A stretch of DNA of 64,000 bases from Maribacter hydrothermalis (lineage in GTDB: Bacteria; Bacteroidota; Bacteroidia; Flavobacteriales; Flavobacteriaceae). The notes beneath the pieces were generated by a model. That model saw only the letters and a list, made by a program, of their open reading frames with translations. It was not told where the DNA came from and searched no databases. The first letter of the stretch is position 1. The number at the start of each line of letters is the position of its first letter. The DNA is taken from positions 1,426,001 to 1,490,000 of the forward strand of contig NZ_CP018760.1 of assembly GCF_001913155.1 (NCBI RefSeq), read 5' to 3'. Positions 49,984 to 59,696 of the stretch are shown here, piece by piece. A program made the position numbers and the translations under genes.

Positions 49984-52900
49984 ATGAAATCAATTTTGCC
50001 TAAGCTATTCTTACTTAGCTTTCTTTTCACACTTTTTTACTCCTGTAGCTCTGAAAATGATTCTAATAAATCAATTAAAGAATTAAAACCCACACTTTTT
50101 TCTTTATTACCTTCGGAGAAAACTGGCATTTCATTTATAAACAAGGTGCAAAACTCCAAAGAGTTTAACATATTTAAATACCGAAATTTTTATAATGGTG
50201 GCGGCGTAGCAATTGGAGACATAAATAATGATGGTCTTTCTGACATATTTCTTACAGGAAATATGGAGCCTAATAAACTCTACCTAAACAAAGGTGATTT
50301 CAAATTTGAAGACATTTCTGAAACTGCAGGAATTTCCGGAAACAAACCTTGGTCTACAGGGGTAGTCATGGCCGACATAAATAATGACGGTTTACTAGAT
50401 ATTTATGTTAGTAATGCTGGTAATATGGAAGGCAACAACCATGATAATGACCTTTACATAAATAAAGGTGATGGTACGTTTACGGAAAAAGCGCATGAAT
50501 ATAATTTAGCAGAAACTGGGTTTTCAACACACGCCTCTTTCTTTGACTATGATAAAGATGGCGATTTAGACGCCTATATTTTAAACAATAGCAATATTCC
50601 TGTAAGTAGTCTTGGCTATGCAGAACAACGAGAAGTAAGAGCTCAAGATTGGGAAGGTGTGCCAAAAATTTTTAGAGGAGTTGGCGACATGCTACTTAGA
50701 AATGATAATGGAAAGTTTGTAGACGTAAGTGAAAAAGCAGGAATTTATGGCAGCCTTATTGGTTTTGGACTAGGAGTAATGGTTATTGACATAAACAACG
50801 ACCTTTATCCGGATATTTATGTTTCTAACGATTTTTACGAACGCGATTATTTATACATCAACAACCAAGATGGTACGTTTACCGAAGAGGTGCAAAAATG
50901 GACCAATCATCTTAGCCTTTCTGCTATGGGTGTTGATATGGCTGATATTAACAATGACGGACTAACAGATATTTTTATTACCGACATGCTACCAGAGCCA
51001 GACCAGCGTGTAAAATCAGTTATGGAATTTGAAGGCTACAATGTTTTCAAACTAAAACAAAGCAAAGACTTTCATCAACAGTATATCCAAAACACTTTAC
51101 AATTAAATAATGGGAATGGTTCATTTTCAGAAGTGGCGTATTACAGCGGTATTGAAGCAACAGATTGGAGTTGGTCTGGGTTGTTATTTGACATGGATAA
51201 CGATGGCCTAAAAGATATTTACGTTACAAACGGTATTAATCACGATTTAACCGATTTAGATTTTGTAGATTTTTTTGCAAATGAAATCATCCAAAAAATG
51301 GCATTGACAGGTAGGAAAGAGTCCATTGATTCTATTATAAATAAAATGCCTGTTACACCTTTGCCAAATTATGCATACAGAAACAATGGTGACATTACCT
51401 TTAGTAATTACAACAAACAATGGGGATTCGAAATCCCTAGCCGTTCTAATGGCTCCGCATATGGTGATTTAGATAATGATGGTGATTTAGACCTTGTAGT
51501 TAACAATGTTAACATGGAAACTTTTATTTACAGAAACAATTCAGAATCCCAATCGACAAATAATTTCATAAAACTGAATTTCAAAGGATCCGATGGTAAT
51601 AAATTTGGCGTTGGAACTATTGCTCGTTTATACTACCCAAACAATGTTATTGACCAAACTTTAATGCCGTCGAGAGGTTTTCAATCTTCTGTAGATTACC
51701 CTATGACCATTGGTCTTGGCGCCACAAAAGAATTGGATTCTATTAGAATTATATGGCCAAATGATGCAACTGTAAAGCTTACAAATGTAAAGGCGAATCA
51801 ATCAATAACATTTGTTCAAGATGATGCGAAAGAAATTTTTAAACCTATAAAACAAAATAACCCAACTCTATTAAAACAAATAGAAAATAATACTTTGTTG
51901 ATACATGAAGAAAACAACTACATGGATTTTGACAATGAAGGATTAATTTCTAGATCCTTAGCAGAAGAGGGTCCTGGATTAACCGTAGGTGATGTTAATG
52001 GTGACGGTAATGATGATATTTTCATTGGTGGCGGGAAAGACCAATCAGGTGCCCTGTATTTACATACAGGAAATGGCTCACTGTCGAAACCTATTGTTAA
52101 ATATTTTGAAACCGAATCATCTTTAGAAGATACTGCCGCAGCATTTTTTGACTCTGATAATGATGGAGACTTAGATTTAATGGTTGGTACTGGAGGTAAT
52201 GAACTAGGTATGCAAGGCACCTATGGAATTCGTTTATATCTAAATGATGGGAATGGTAATTTTACAATAAGCAGTAATAAACTGCCGACGACGAATAAAA
52301 ATGTAGCTGTTATTGCCCCTTCAGATTTTGACGATGATGGAGATATAGATGTTTTTATAGGTTCCAGAAGTGTTGTTAGCACGTATGGCATTAATCCAGA
52401 TCATTTATTTCTATTAAATAATGGAAACGGTACTTTTACAGATGTTTCCGAACGCGCTGCCTACGATTTAAAAGATGCAGGCATGGTTACTGATGCTAAA
52501 TGGTTAGATATGGATGGTGACGGTAAAAAAGATTTGGTAACGGTTTCCGATTGGGGAAGCCCCAAAATCTACAAGAACTCTGGCAGAAGATTAAGTTACA
52601 ATAAAACTTCACTTGACAGCCTAAATGGATGGTGGGGAGCTGTTGCAGGTTACGACTTGGATAATGATGGCGACCAAGATTTGATCTTAGGCAATATGGG
52701 CAGCAATCTTCATTACAAACCTAAACCGGGCAAACCTATGAAAATGTGGGTAAATGATTTTGACAATGATGGTACCATAGAGCAAATTACGACCCAAAAT
52801 TATGATGGTGGAGATTATCCTCTACACCAAAAGAAAGAGCTTACATCACAGATATTAGCCCTGAAAAAGAAAAACATCAAAGCATCAGATTATGCCAAGA

Positions 52901-53340
52901 GAACTATTCATGAACTTTTTCCAAAAAATGTATTAGATAATACCATTCTAAAACTATCCAGTATTTCTGAATCTGTTATTGCAATAAATGACGGTAATGG
53001 GAATTTTACTATAAAGATATTACCACCTCAAGTACAATTTTCCTGTATTTGTGGTATTCAATGTTTAGATATCAATAAAGATGGAAATTTAGACCTAGTA
53101 ATGGCAGGTAATAATTTCGAATTTAAACCACAATACTCTAGGCTGGATGCTAATTATGGAAATGTTTTATTAGGTGACGGCAAACTTGGTTTTGAATGGC
53201 AAAATTATGCGGATAGTGGATTCTTTATACGAAATGAAGTAAAACATATTCAAGTTCTGAAAGATAAAAATGGAAAACAATTTATAATTACTGCAATCAA
53301 TAATGAAAGTCCAAAACTTTATAAATTAAATGAAAAATAG
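49984..53340 (+). CDS. FG-GAP/VCBS repeat and ASPIC/UnbV lipoprotein 1
   Basis: A 1118-residue lipoprotein (lipobox LFYSC followed by SSEND). It has many FG-GAP/VCBS repeats with calcium-binding-like loops (DINNDGLSDIFLTGN, DINNDGLLDIYVSN, DYDKDGDLDAYILN, DMDNDGLKDIYVTN). A central ASPIC/UnbV domain follows (NFIKLNFKGSDGNKFGVGTIARLYY to LDSIRIIWPNDATVKLTNVKANQSI), then a second set of propeller repeats (DVNGDGNDDIFIGG, DFDDDGDIDVFIGS, DMDGDGKKDLVTVSD). Expected to be one or two beta-propellers on the cell surface. An in-frame ATG at 49951 exists, but 49984 fits the lipoprotein signal. It overlaps the next gene by 11 bp. Confidence 0.9.
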   Translation: MKSILPKLFLLSFLFTLFYSCSSENDSNKSIKELKPTLFSLLPSEKTGISFINKVQNSKEFNIFKYRNFYNGGGVAIGDINNDGLSDIFLTGNMEPNKLYLNKGDFKFEDISETAGISGNKPWSTGVVMADINNDGLLDIYVSNAGNMEGNNHDNDLYINKGDGTFTEKAHEYNLAETGFSTHASFFDYDKDGDLDAYILNNSNIPVSSLGYAEQREVRAQDWEGVPKIFRGVGDMLLRNDNGKFVDVSEKAGIYGSLIGFGLGVMVIDINNDLYPDIYVSNDFYERDYLYINNQDGTFTEEVQKWTNHLSLSAMGVDMADINNDGLTDIFITDMLPEPDQRVKSVMEFEGYNVFKLKQSKDFHQQYIQNTLQLNNGNGSFSEVAYYSGIEATDWSWSGLLFDMDNDGLKDIYVTNGINHDLTDLDFVDFFANEIIQKMALTGRKESIDSIINKMPVTPLPNYAYRNNGDITFSNYNKQWGFEIPSRSNGSAYGDLDNDGDLDLVVNNVNMETFIYRNNSESQSTNNFIKLNFKGSDGNKFGVGTIARLYYPNNVIDQTLMPSRGFQSSVDYPMTIGLGATKELDSIRIIWPNDATVKLTNVKANQSITFVQDDAKEIFKPIKQNNPTLLKQIENNTLLIHEENNYMDFDNEGLISRSLAEEGPGLTVGDVNGDGNDDIFIGGGKDQSGALYLHTGNGSLSKPIVKYFETESSLEDTAAAFFDSDNDGDLDLMVGTGGNELGMQGTYGIRLYLNDGNGNFTISSNKLPTTNKNVAVIAPSDFDDDGDIDVFIGSRSVVSTYGINPDHLFLLNNGNGTFTDVSERAAYDLKDAGMVTDAKWLDMDGDGKKDLVTVSDWGSPKIYKNSGRRLSYNKTSLDSLNGWWGAVAGYDLDNDGDQDLILGNMGSNLHYKPKPGKPMKMWVNDFDNDGTIEQITTQNYDGGDYPLHQKKELTSQILALKKKNIKASDYAKRTIHELFPKNVLDNTILKLSSISESVIAINDGNGNFTIKILPPQVQFSCICGIQCLDINKDGNLDLVMAGNNFEFKPQYSRLDANYGNVLLGDGKLGFEWQNYADSGFFIRNEVKHIQVLKDKNGKQFIITAINNESPKLYKLNEK

Positions 53341-56300
53341 CATTTTATTTTTAAGCTTATTGATTTTTTGCATTGGTTGTGAGCAAAATTCTGGCGAGCT
53401 ATTTATTCAACGTTCTTCGAGTGAAACAGGAATAACTTTTGAAAACACCCTTACCCCGACTAAAGACCTTAGTATTTTAGATTACCTCTATTTTTATAAT
53501 GGTGGTGGTGTTGCTATTGGTGATATAAATAACGACAGCCTGCCAGATATTTATTTAACGGGCAATCAAGTAAAAAACAAATTGTACCTCAATAAAGGAA
53601 ATCTGAAATTTGAAGATATAACTGCAACTGCAGGTGTTGAAGGTAATAGCTCATGGAATACCGGGACAATTATGGGTGATGTAAATGGTGACGGACTTCT
53701 GGATATCTACGTTTGCGCAGTAGTTGGTCTAAACGGGTTTAACGGTCATAATGAGCTTTTTATAAATCAAGGAGATACTACATTTAAAGAAAGTGCATCT
53801 GACTATGGCCTTGATTTTGAATCGTATAGTTCATCGGCCGCCTTCTTGGATTATGATTTGGATGGTGACCTTGATATTTATTTATTAAATCATGCAGTGC
53901 ATACTCAAGATTCTTACGGTAATGCAAACGTGCGTTTTAAGAGAAATTACGAAACAGGCGACAAATTATTACGGAATGATAATGGTCGTTTTGTAGATGT
54001 TAGTGAAGAAGCAGGTATCTATGGAGGTACTAACGGCTATGGCTTAGGTATTGCTGTTTCTGATTTTAACCAAGATGGTTATCCCGATTTATATATTGGC
54101 AATGATTTTCACGAAGATGATTACTACTATTTAAATAATGGCGACGGCACTTTTAAAGAAAGTTTAAAACAATATTTTGGTCATACCTCTAGATTTTCAA
54201 TGGGTAGTGATGTAGCAGATATAAACCATGATGGCTTGCCCGATTTAATTTCTTTAGATATGTTGGCACAAGATGAAATCGTCTTAAAAACATCTGAAGG
54301 GGATGATGATATTCAAATTCAAAAACTCAAAACCCAAACTTTTGGTTATCATAATCAATATACTAGAAATATGCTTTTTATAAATCAACCAGATGGTACT
54401 TTCCTAGAAACTGCACTCATTAGTGGTGTAGCGGCTACCGACTGGAGTTGGAGCGCCCTTTTTGGAGATTACGACCAAGATGGTGAACAAGATATATACA
54501 TTAGTAATGGTATCCCAAAAAGACCAAACGACCTCGATTACATTAATTACATTTCAAACGAGAATATTAGACAAAAAATAAACAATACTAACCTTGTAGA
54601 CCAAAAGGCACTGGAATTGATGCCATCTGGTTTCATAGGAAATATGATATTTAAAGGTTCATCAAATCTTAAATTTATAGATGAATCTAAAACATGGATT
54701 GCTCAAGATACAATTATCTCTGGCGCAACAGCTTATGGAGATTTAGATAATGACGGCGATTTAGATTTGGTAACCAACAACCTGTATAGTGCGGCGTTAA
54801 TTCAAGAAAACACAACTAATAATAAAAACAGTTGGTTAAAAATTAAATTAAACTATACTGACCAAAACAGACAAGGAATAGGTACCAAAATATTTTCATA
54901 TTCTAATGGCACAAAACAATTTAAAGAAATGTATACCGTACGTGGATTTCAAGCCTCTTCTGAACCTATAATTCATTTTGGTTATAATGATCTTAATACA
55001 GTCGATTCTTTACTCATTATTTGGCCAAATAAAAGTGCTCAAACAATTAAACATATTACAACCAACCAAACACTAAATATTAAGCCAGAAAACACCAGGC
55101 CATTTGTTTACCAATCCTTACATCCAAAAACAAAGTCAATTTTTGAGAAAACAATTAATAATCTAGGTATAAACTATATACATATTGAAGATACCTACAG
55201 CGACTATTTACGTCAAAAGTTAATTCCGTACCAAATGTCCGATAGAGGTCCTGCAGTAAGTGTTGGGGATTTAAATGAAGACGGTAAAGAAGACGTATTT
55301 TTTGGTGGTTCTAAGTACTTTCCTTCCCAAATTTATATACAGGGCGATTCTACTTTTCACCTAAGAATATTTCCTGAAGTTAAAAACGATAGTATAAAAG
55401 AAGATATAACATCGCTTATTGGCGACTTTACTAATGATGGAAAAAACGATTTGATTATAGGCACTGGTGGGGCTGATTTTTTCAATAAAATGAACCCACT
55501 TACGGATAGTTATTACACAGCAAATGATAGCACTTTTGGCAAAAAAGAATTTCCAGAGTTTTATGAAAACGCATCATTGCTACTAAAACTAGACTATGAC
55601 AAGGATAACGACTTAGATGTTTTAGTTTGCAATCAATCTATAAGTGCAGATTACGGCAAAAAACCAAATAGCTATTTATTAGAAAATACCAATGGCAACT
55701 TTACTGTAGCTGCTAGTCCCTTTAAAGAATTAGGAATGGTTACAGATGCTGTCGTGACAGATTTTAACAATGATGGTTGGGAAGATATTTTGTTTGTAGG
55801 TGAGTGGATGTCACCCCGTTTCTTTCAAAACAAAAAAGGTAAATTTTCTGAAACATTCCCCTTAACAAATAAAAAAATCAATGGATTATGGCAAACTGTT
55901 TCCAGTTTTGATATTGATGGTGATGGCGACCAAGATTATTTGTTAGGCAATTGGGGTATGAACACAAAATTTACTGCATCACCAGATCATCCAATGTTGA
56001 TGTATTATGGTGACCTGGATAAAAATGGGGATACCGAAACAATCGTTAGTACATATAAAAATGGTAAAAATTATCCAATAGATGGCTTAAAAGAACTATC
56101 AAGTCAATTAGTTTTCCTTCGTAAAAAGTTCAACAATTACACCTCATTTGCTGGAAAATCTATTGAGGAAATATTGAATCCAGAAATTTTGTCCAATGCT
56201 GAAATTCAAAAAGTACATACATTAAGTTCTGGGTACTTACGCAATGACAATGGCAAATTTACTTTTGTAGCTTTTGATTTAGATTTACAGCTAGCTCCCA

Positions 56301-56581
56301 TTATGTCTTTTTTAGAATACGATTTTGATGGTGATGACAAGACAGAAATATTAGCAGCTGGTAATTATTTTGGTGTTAAGCCATATCATGGTCGTTTCGA
56401 TTCTTTTCCTGGGGCTTTGATAAATGATGCTAACAATATTATCTTAGCCAACAAAATTGGATTGAAATTAATGGGGAAATCAATTAGAAAGATGAATATA
56501 ATCCATTCAAACAATGAAAATTACTTATTGCTTACTTTTAATAACGAAGCAGCAGAAGTTTATAAAATACGTGAAAGATAA
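53330..56581 (+). CDS. FG-GAP/VCBS repeat and ASPIC/UnbV lipoprotein 2
   Basis: A 1083-residue paralogue of the preceding gene, with the same plan. A lipobox (LLIFCIGC) comes first, then YFYNGGGVAIGDINNDSLPDIYLTGN, also present in the first copy as FYNGGGVAIGDINNDGLSDIFLTGN, then DYDLDGDLDIYLLN, DFNQDGYPDLYIGN and DYDQDGEQDIYISN. A central ASPIC domain (SWLKIKLNYTDQNRQGIGTKIFSY to LLIIWPNKSAQTIKHI) is followed by more repeats. It starts 11 bp before the end of its neighbour, in another frame, so the two are translationally coupled and likely form a pair. No catalytic motif is visible. Confidence 0.9.
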   Translation: MKNSILFLSLLIFCIGCEQNSGELFIQRSSSETGITFENTLTPTKDLSILDYLYFYNGGGVAIGDINNDSLPDIYLTGNQVKNKLYLNKGNLKFEDITATAGVEGNSSWNTGTIMGDVNGDGLLDIYVCAVVGLNGFNGHNELFINQGDTTFKESASDYGLDFESYSSSAAFLDYDLDGDLDIYLLNHAVHTQDSYGNANVRFKRNYETGDKLLRNDNGRFVDVSEEAGIYGGTNGYGLGIAVSDFNQDGYPDLYIGNDFHEDDYYYLNNGDGTFKESLKQYFGHTSRFSMGSDVADINHDGLPDLISLDMLAQDEIVLKTSEGDDDIQIQKLKTQTFGYHNQYTRNMLFINQPDGTFLETALISGVAATDWSWSALFGDYDQDGEQDIYISNGIPKRPNDLDYINYISNENIRQKINNTNLVDQKALELMPSGFIGNMIFKGSSNLKFIDESKTWIAQDTIISGATAYGDLDNDGDLDLVTNNLYSAALIQENTTNNKNSWLKIKLNYTDQNRQGIGTKIFSYSNGTKQFKEMYTVRGFQASSEPIIHFGYNDLNTVDSLLIIWPNKSAQTIKHITTNQTLNIKPENTRPFVYQSLHPKTKSIFEKTINNLGINYIHIEDTYSDYLRQKLIPYQMSDRGPAVSVGDLNEDGKEDVFFGGSKYFPSQIYIQGDSTFHLRIFPEVKNDSIKEDITSLIGDFTNDGKNDLIIGTGGADFFNKMNPLTDSYYTANDSTFGKKEFPEFYENASLLLKLDYDKDNDLDVLVCNQSISADYGKKPNSYLLENTNGNFTVAASPFKELGMVTDAVVTDFNNDGWEDILFVGEWMSPRFFQNKKGKFSETFPLTNKKINGLWQTVSSFDIDGDGDQDYLLGNWGMNTKFTASPDHPMLMYYGDLDKNGDTETIVSTYKNGKNYPIDGLKELSSQLVFLRKKFNNYTSFAGKSIEEILNPEILSNAEIQKVHTLSSGYLRNDNGKFTFVAFDLDLQLAPIMSFLEYDFDGDDKTEILAAGNYFGVKPYHGRFDSFPGALINDANNIILANKIGLKLMGKSIRKMNIIHSNNENYLLLTFNNEAAEVYKIRER

Positions 56582-56585
56582 AACT

Positions 56586-57914
56586 ATGAAAAGGTATATT
56601 ACACTTTTAATGATCAGTCTTTTTCTTGTTAGTTGCACCAAGAAAGAAGAGCCTATTCAAATATCGCCCGATGAATTACATAACTCAATAGATCATGTTA
56701 TAGAGATAATGATTCATGATATTTTTTCCCCACCGGTAGCTAGTAGAATATTTGCTTATCCAAATATTGCCGCCTATGAGATCATAGCACAAACAAACCC
56801 CGATTACCAATCGCTTGCTGGTCAATTGACCGATTTGAAACCGATTCCCGAAATAGATACTATTTCTGGTATTAACCCCCAATTATCGGCTTTAATCGCG
56901 CATATGAATATTAGTCGTCAACTTATCTTCTCTGAAGATAAATTTGATGTTTTACAAGACAGCCTATTCAATAAATGGAGAAAGATCAACGAAACGGAAT
57001 TTGAAGTTTCTAAAACCTACGGATTAAAAGTTGCCGAACATATTAAAGAATGGATGAGCAAGGACAATTACAGCCAAACACGGACGATGCCTAAGTTTAC
57101 TGTAGATACAGATGATGCTTCTAGATGGCAACCTACACCTCCTGCATATATGGATGGCATTGAACCTCATTGGAGTAAAATACGCCCTTTTGTTTTAGAT
57201 TCAGCAGCGCAATTTAAACCAGTACCACCACCTGTATTTTCCATGGAAAAAGACTCCGACTTTTACAAAGAGTTACTTGAGGTTTATGAAGTTAGTAATA
57301 AAATTACTGCAGAGGGAGATGAATCCGATGAAGTAGCAATGGCTAAATTTTGGGACTGTAACCCATACGTTTCGGTTACTAGGGGTCACTTAATGTTTGC
57401 AACTAAAAAAATAACTCCGGGTGCACATTGGATTGGAATCACAAAAATAGCATGTAAAAAAACAGATAGTGATTTCGATGATACTGTTTTTGCATATACC
57501 AAAACTTCATTAGCAATTGCAGATGGTTTTATTAGTTGTTGGGACGAAAAATATAGAAGTAATTTAATAAGACCTGAAACACTTATTAACCAACATATAG
57601 ACGAGAACTGGAAACCAATTTTACAAACCCCTCCATTTCCTGAATACACAAGCGGCCACAGCGTAGTTTCAGGAGCTGCAGCAACAGCTTTAACAAATAT
57701 TTTTGGTGAAAATTTCAACTTTGCAGATGACACTGAAATACCATATGGATTACCTATAAGAAATTTTAACTCTTTTAATGAGGCTGCGGACGAAGCTGCC
57801 ATGAGCAGAATGTATGGTGGTATACATTATAGAGCAGCAATAGAGGTTGGCGTTAGTCAAGGTAGAAATATTGGAGCACTTTTAAACTCTAAAATTAAAA
57901 TGAAAATTAATTAG
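56586..57914 (+). CDS. vanadium-dependent haloperoxidase/PAP2-family lipoprotein
   Basis: A 442-residue lipoprotein (LISLFLVSC, then TKKEEP). All vanadate/phosphate-binding motifs of the haloperoxidase-PAP2 superfamily are present in order: K322-x6-R329-P330 (KYRSNLIRPE), S356-G357-H358 in PEYTSGHSVVSGAA, and R408-x5-H414 in SRMYGGIHYRAA. The family either oxidises halides with peroxide or hydrolyses phosphate esters; sequence alone does not decide. The start at 56586 follows the stop of the previous gene by 4 bp; a longer frame from 56514 lies inside that gene. It is in one transcript with the FG-GAP pair. Confidence 0.9.
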   Translation: MKRYITLLMISLFLVSCTKKEEPIQISPDELHNSIDHVIEIMIHDIFSPPVASRIFAYPNIAAYEIIAQTNPDYQSLAGQLTDLKPIPEIDTISGINPQLSALIAHMNISRQLIFSEDKFDVLQDSLFNKWRKINETEFEVSKTYGLKVAEHIKEWMSKDNYSQTRTMPKFTVDTDDASRWQPTPPAYMDGIEPHWSKIRPFVLDSAAQFKPVPPPVFSMEKDSDFYKELLEVYEVSNKITAEGDESDEVAMAKFWDCNPYVSVTRGHLMFATKKITPGAHWIGITKIACKKTDSDFDDTVFAYTKTSLAIADGFISCWDEKYRSNLIRPETLINQHIDENWKPILQTPPFPEYTSGHSVVSGAAATALTNIFGENFNFADDTEIPYGLPIRNFNSFNEAADEAAMSRMYGGIHYRAAIEVGVSQGRNIGALLNSKIKMKIN

Positions 57915-57937
57915 ATTATTACACCCAACTTAATAGA

Positions 57938-58828
57938 ATGAAAAGAGGTTTTATTATTGTAATAACTGTTGTTTCTATTGGACTAATTTGGTATTTTTTA
58001 ATAAAACCACAGGACTACCAAGTAAGAGTGATAGCAAAGACCAATATTGGAGTTATCAACCAAACTTTAAAAGCATGGAATCAATCACTAACAAATGCTA
58101 CTATTCAACAAATAGATAATCTAGAGAATTTAAAACAAACTATACACTTAACAGATTCAACGCATATTTATAATTGGAGAATTTCATCGATTACAGATTC
58201 AACATCACAATTAATCGTAGATGTAAAAGATCCAGACCATAGTTTTCAAAACAAATTTTTTATTCCATTTACAGATACAAATTTTGAAAAGAAAGCCAGA
58301 AAAACGGTCATAGATTTTATTGAAAACTTAAATGACCATCTTAAAGATTTTAAAGTAAATTTTATTGGTGAAGAAAAATTACCTGCCACTTATTGTGCTT
58401 GTGTAACTCATAAGACAGTACAAAGTAAAAAAGCGTTTGCAATGATGGAGAGCTATCCATTTTTAAATTCTGTAATAACTAACAATAGCATACAATTAAA
58501 TGGAGTCCCCTTTATCGAAACATCTCACTGGAATATGCAAAATGATAGTATTGCCTTTAACTTTTGCTACCCAATTATTAAAACAGATTCCCTTCCGATC
58601 ATAAAAAACCTTATCTATAAGGACTTTACTGGTCGTAGATCTTTAAAGGCAATTTACAATGGCAATTATATGACTTCGGACAGAGCTTGGTATACACTTT
58701 TAAATTATGCTAAAAAAAATAATATAGAAGTAGACAAAAAACCTATTGAGTTCTTTTTTAACAACCCTAATATGGGTGGTGATGCCTTGCGCTGGAATGC
58801 GGAAATATTCATGCCAATAATAGAATAA
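57938..58828 (+). CDS. membrane-anchored protein with SRPBCC-like and GyrI-like regions
   Basis: A 296-residue protein with one N-terminal hydrophobic segment (FIIVITVVSIGLIWYFLI) and no DNA-binding domain. Residues 20-140 look like an SRPBCC (Bet v1-like) fold. The C-terminal half resembles the GyrI-like effector-binding domain: AIYNGNYMTSDRAWYTLLNYAKKNNIEVDKKPIEFFFNNP, then WNAEIFMPI, which matches the Y-x-G-x-Y...AW...Y-A...P-x-E-x-Y/F...N-P...E-I-x-x-P-I pattern. It probably binds a small ligand at the membrane. It starts 23 bp after the haloperoxidase-like gene; the next begins 1 bp later. Confidence 0.7.
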   Translation: MKRGFIIVITVVSIGLIWYFLIKPQDYQVRVIAKTNIGVINQTLKAWNQSLTNATIQQIDNLENLKQTIHLTDSTHIYNWRISSITDSTSQLIVDVKDPDHSFQNKFFIPFTDTNFEKKARKTVIDFIENLNDHLKDFKVNFIGEEKLPATYCACVTHKTVQSKKAFAMMESYPFLNSVITNNSIQLNGVPFIETSHWNMQNDSIAFNFCYPIIKTDSLPIIKNLIYKDFTGRRSLKAIYNGNYMTSDRAWYTLLNYAKKNNIEVDKKPIEFFFNNPNMGGDALRWNAEIFMPIIE

Positions 58829-58829
58829 T

Positions 58830-59687
58830 ATGAACCAAAAAATAATTTCAATATTAGTTTTAACGATCACCTTAACTTCGTGTACCAATTATGGCCAATT
58901 AAAAATAATCACCGACTTACCAGGTAGTTTAAAAGAGATTTCTGGCTTAACAACCTTTAATGATTCCACAGTATGGATAGTTGAAGATAATGGGAACAAA
59001 GATGAAATTTATCAAGTTGATTTTAAGGGAGAGATCATAAAAAGTTTAGAAGTTAAAAATGGTAGTAATCACGATTGGGAAGATCTTGCCAAAGATCAAT
59101 ATGACAATCTATATATAGCCGATTTAGGAAACAATTCTAATCACCGTAAAAACCTGGTCATATACAAATTACCCAACCCAACCAATGAGCCAGGAAGCAA
59201 GATTGATGCTGAAAAAATTGAATTGTATTACCCAGACCAAAAAGATTTTCCTCCAAAAAAAGATAAGCTTTTATATGATGCAGAAGCTTTATTCCATTAT
59301 GGCAACAAACTTTATATAATAACCAAGAATAGGTCTAACCCGTTTACGGGAGAAGCTCATATTTATTCCGTACCCGATACTAAAGGAAAATACGAAGCTA
59401 CATTTATAGGCTCTTTTACCCCTTGTGCGGATTGGAAAATTTGTCAAATTACATCAATGGATATTTCACCAAAAGGAGATAAAATTGTAGCTCTTAGTTA
59501 TGGTAAACTTTTTGTATTTACCGATTTCACTTGGGATGATTTCTCCAAAGGAAATATGCAAGAGATAGATTTAGGAGCTCGTTCTCAATTAGAATCGGTT
59601 TGTTTTCTTAATGAGAATACACTTCTTATTTCGGATGAGCAATCTCATGGAACAGGAGGAAACTTATATTCCTATTCCTTAAATTAA
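58830..59687 (+). CDS. beta-propeller-like lipoprotein
   Basis: A 285-residue lipoprotein (TITLTSC, then TNYGQ). The body looks like a propeller or SdiA-regulated/phytase-esterase-like domain. Phrases such as LKEISGLTTFNDSTVWIVEDNGNKDEIYQVD, DWEDLAKDQYDNLYIADLGNNSNHRKNLVIYKLP, YDAEALFHYGNKLYIITKN, and LESVCFLNENTLLISDEQ alternate acidic loops with strands. The substrate is unknown. It is the last gene of the operon that begins at 49984 and converges on the metallophosphatase fusion gene with a 9-bp gap. Confidence 0.75.
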   Translation: MNQKIISILVLTITLTSCTNYGQLKIITDLPGSLKEISGLTTFNDSTVWIVEDNGNKDEIYQVDFKGEIIKSLEVKNGSNHDWEDLAKDQYDNLYIADLGNNSNHRKNLVIYKLPNPTNEPGSKIDAEKIELYYPDQKDFPPKKDKLLYDAEALFHYGNKLYIITKNRSNPFTGEAHIYSVPDTKGKYEATFIGSFTPCADWKICQITSMDISPKGDKIVALSYGKLFVFTDFTWDDFSKGNMQEIDLGARSQLESVCFLNENTLLISDEQSHGTGGNLYSYSLN

Positions 59688-59696
59688 TCTCTGAAG

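Noticed and set aside
57386..57802. A 138-codon frame opposite the haloperoxidase-like gene.
   Set aside because: It overlaps the conserved vanadate-site codons on the other strand; shadow frame.
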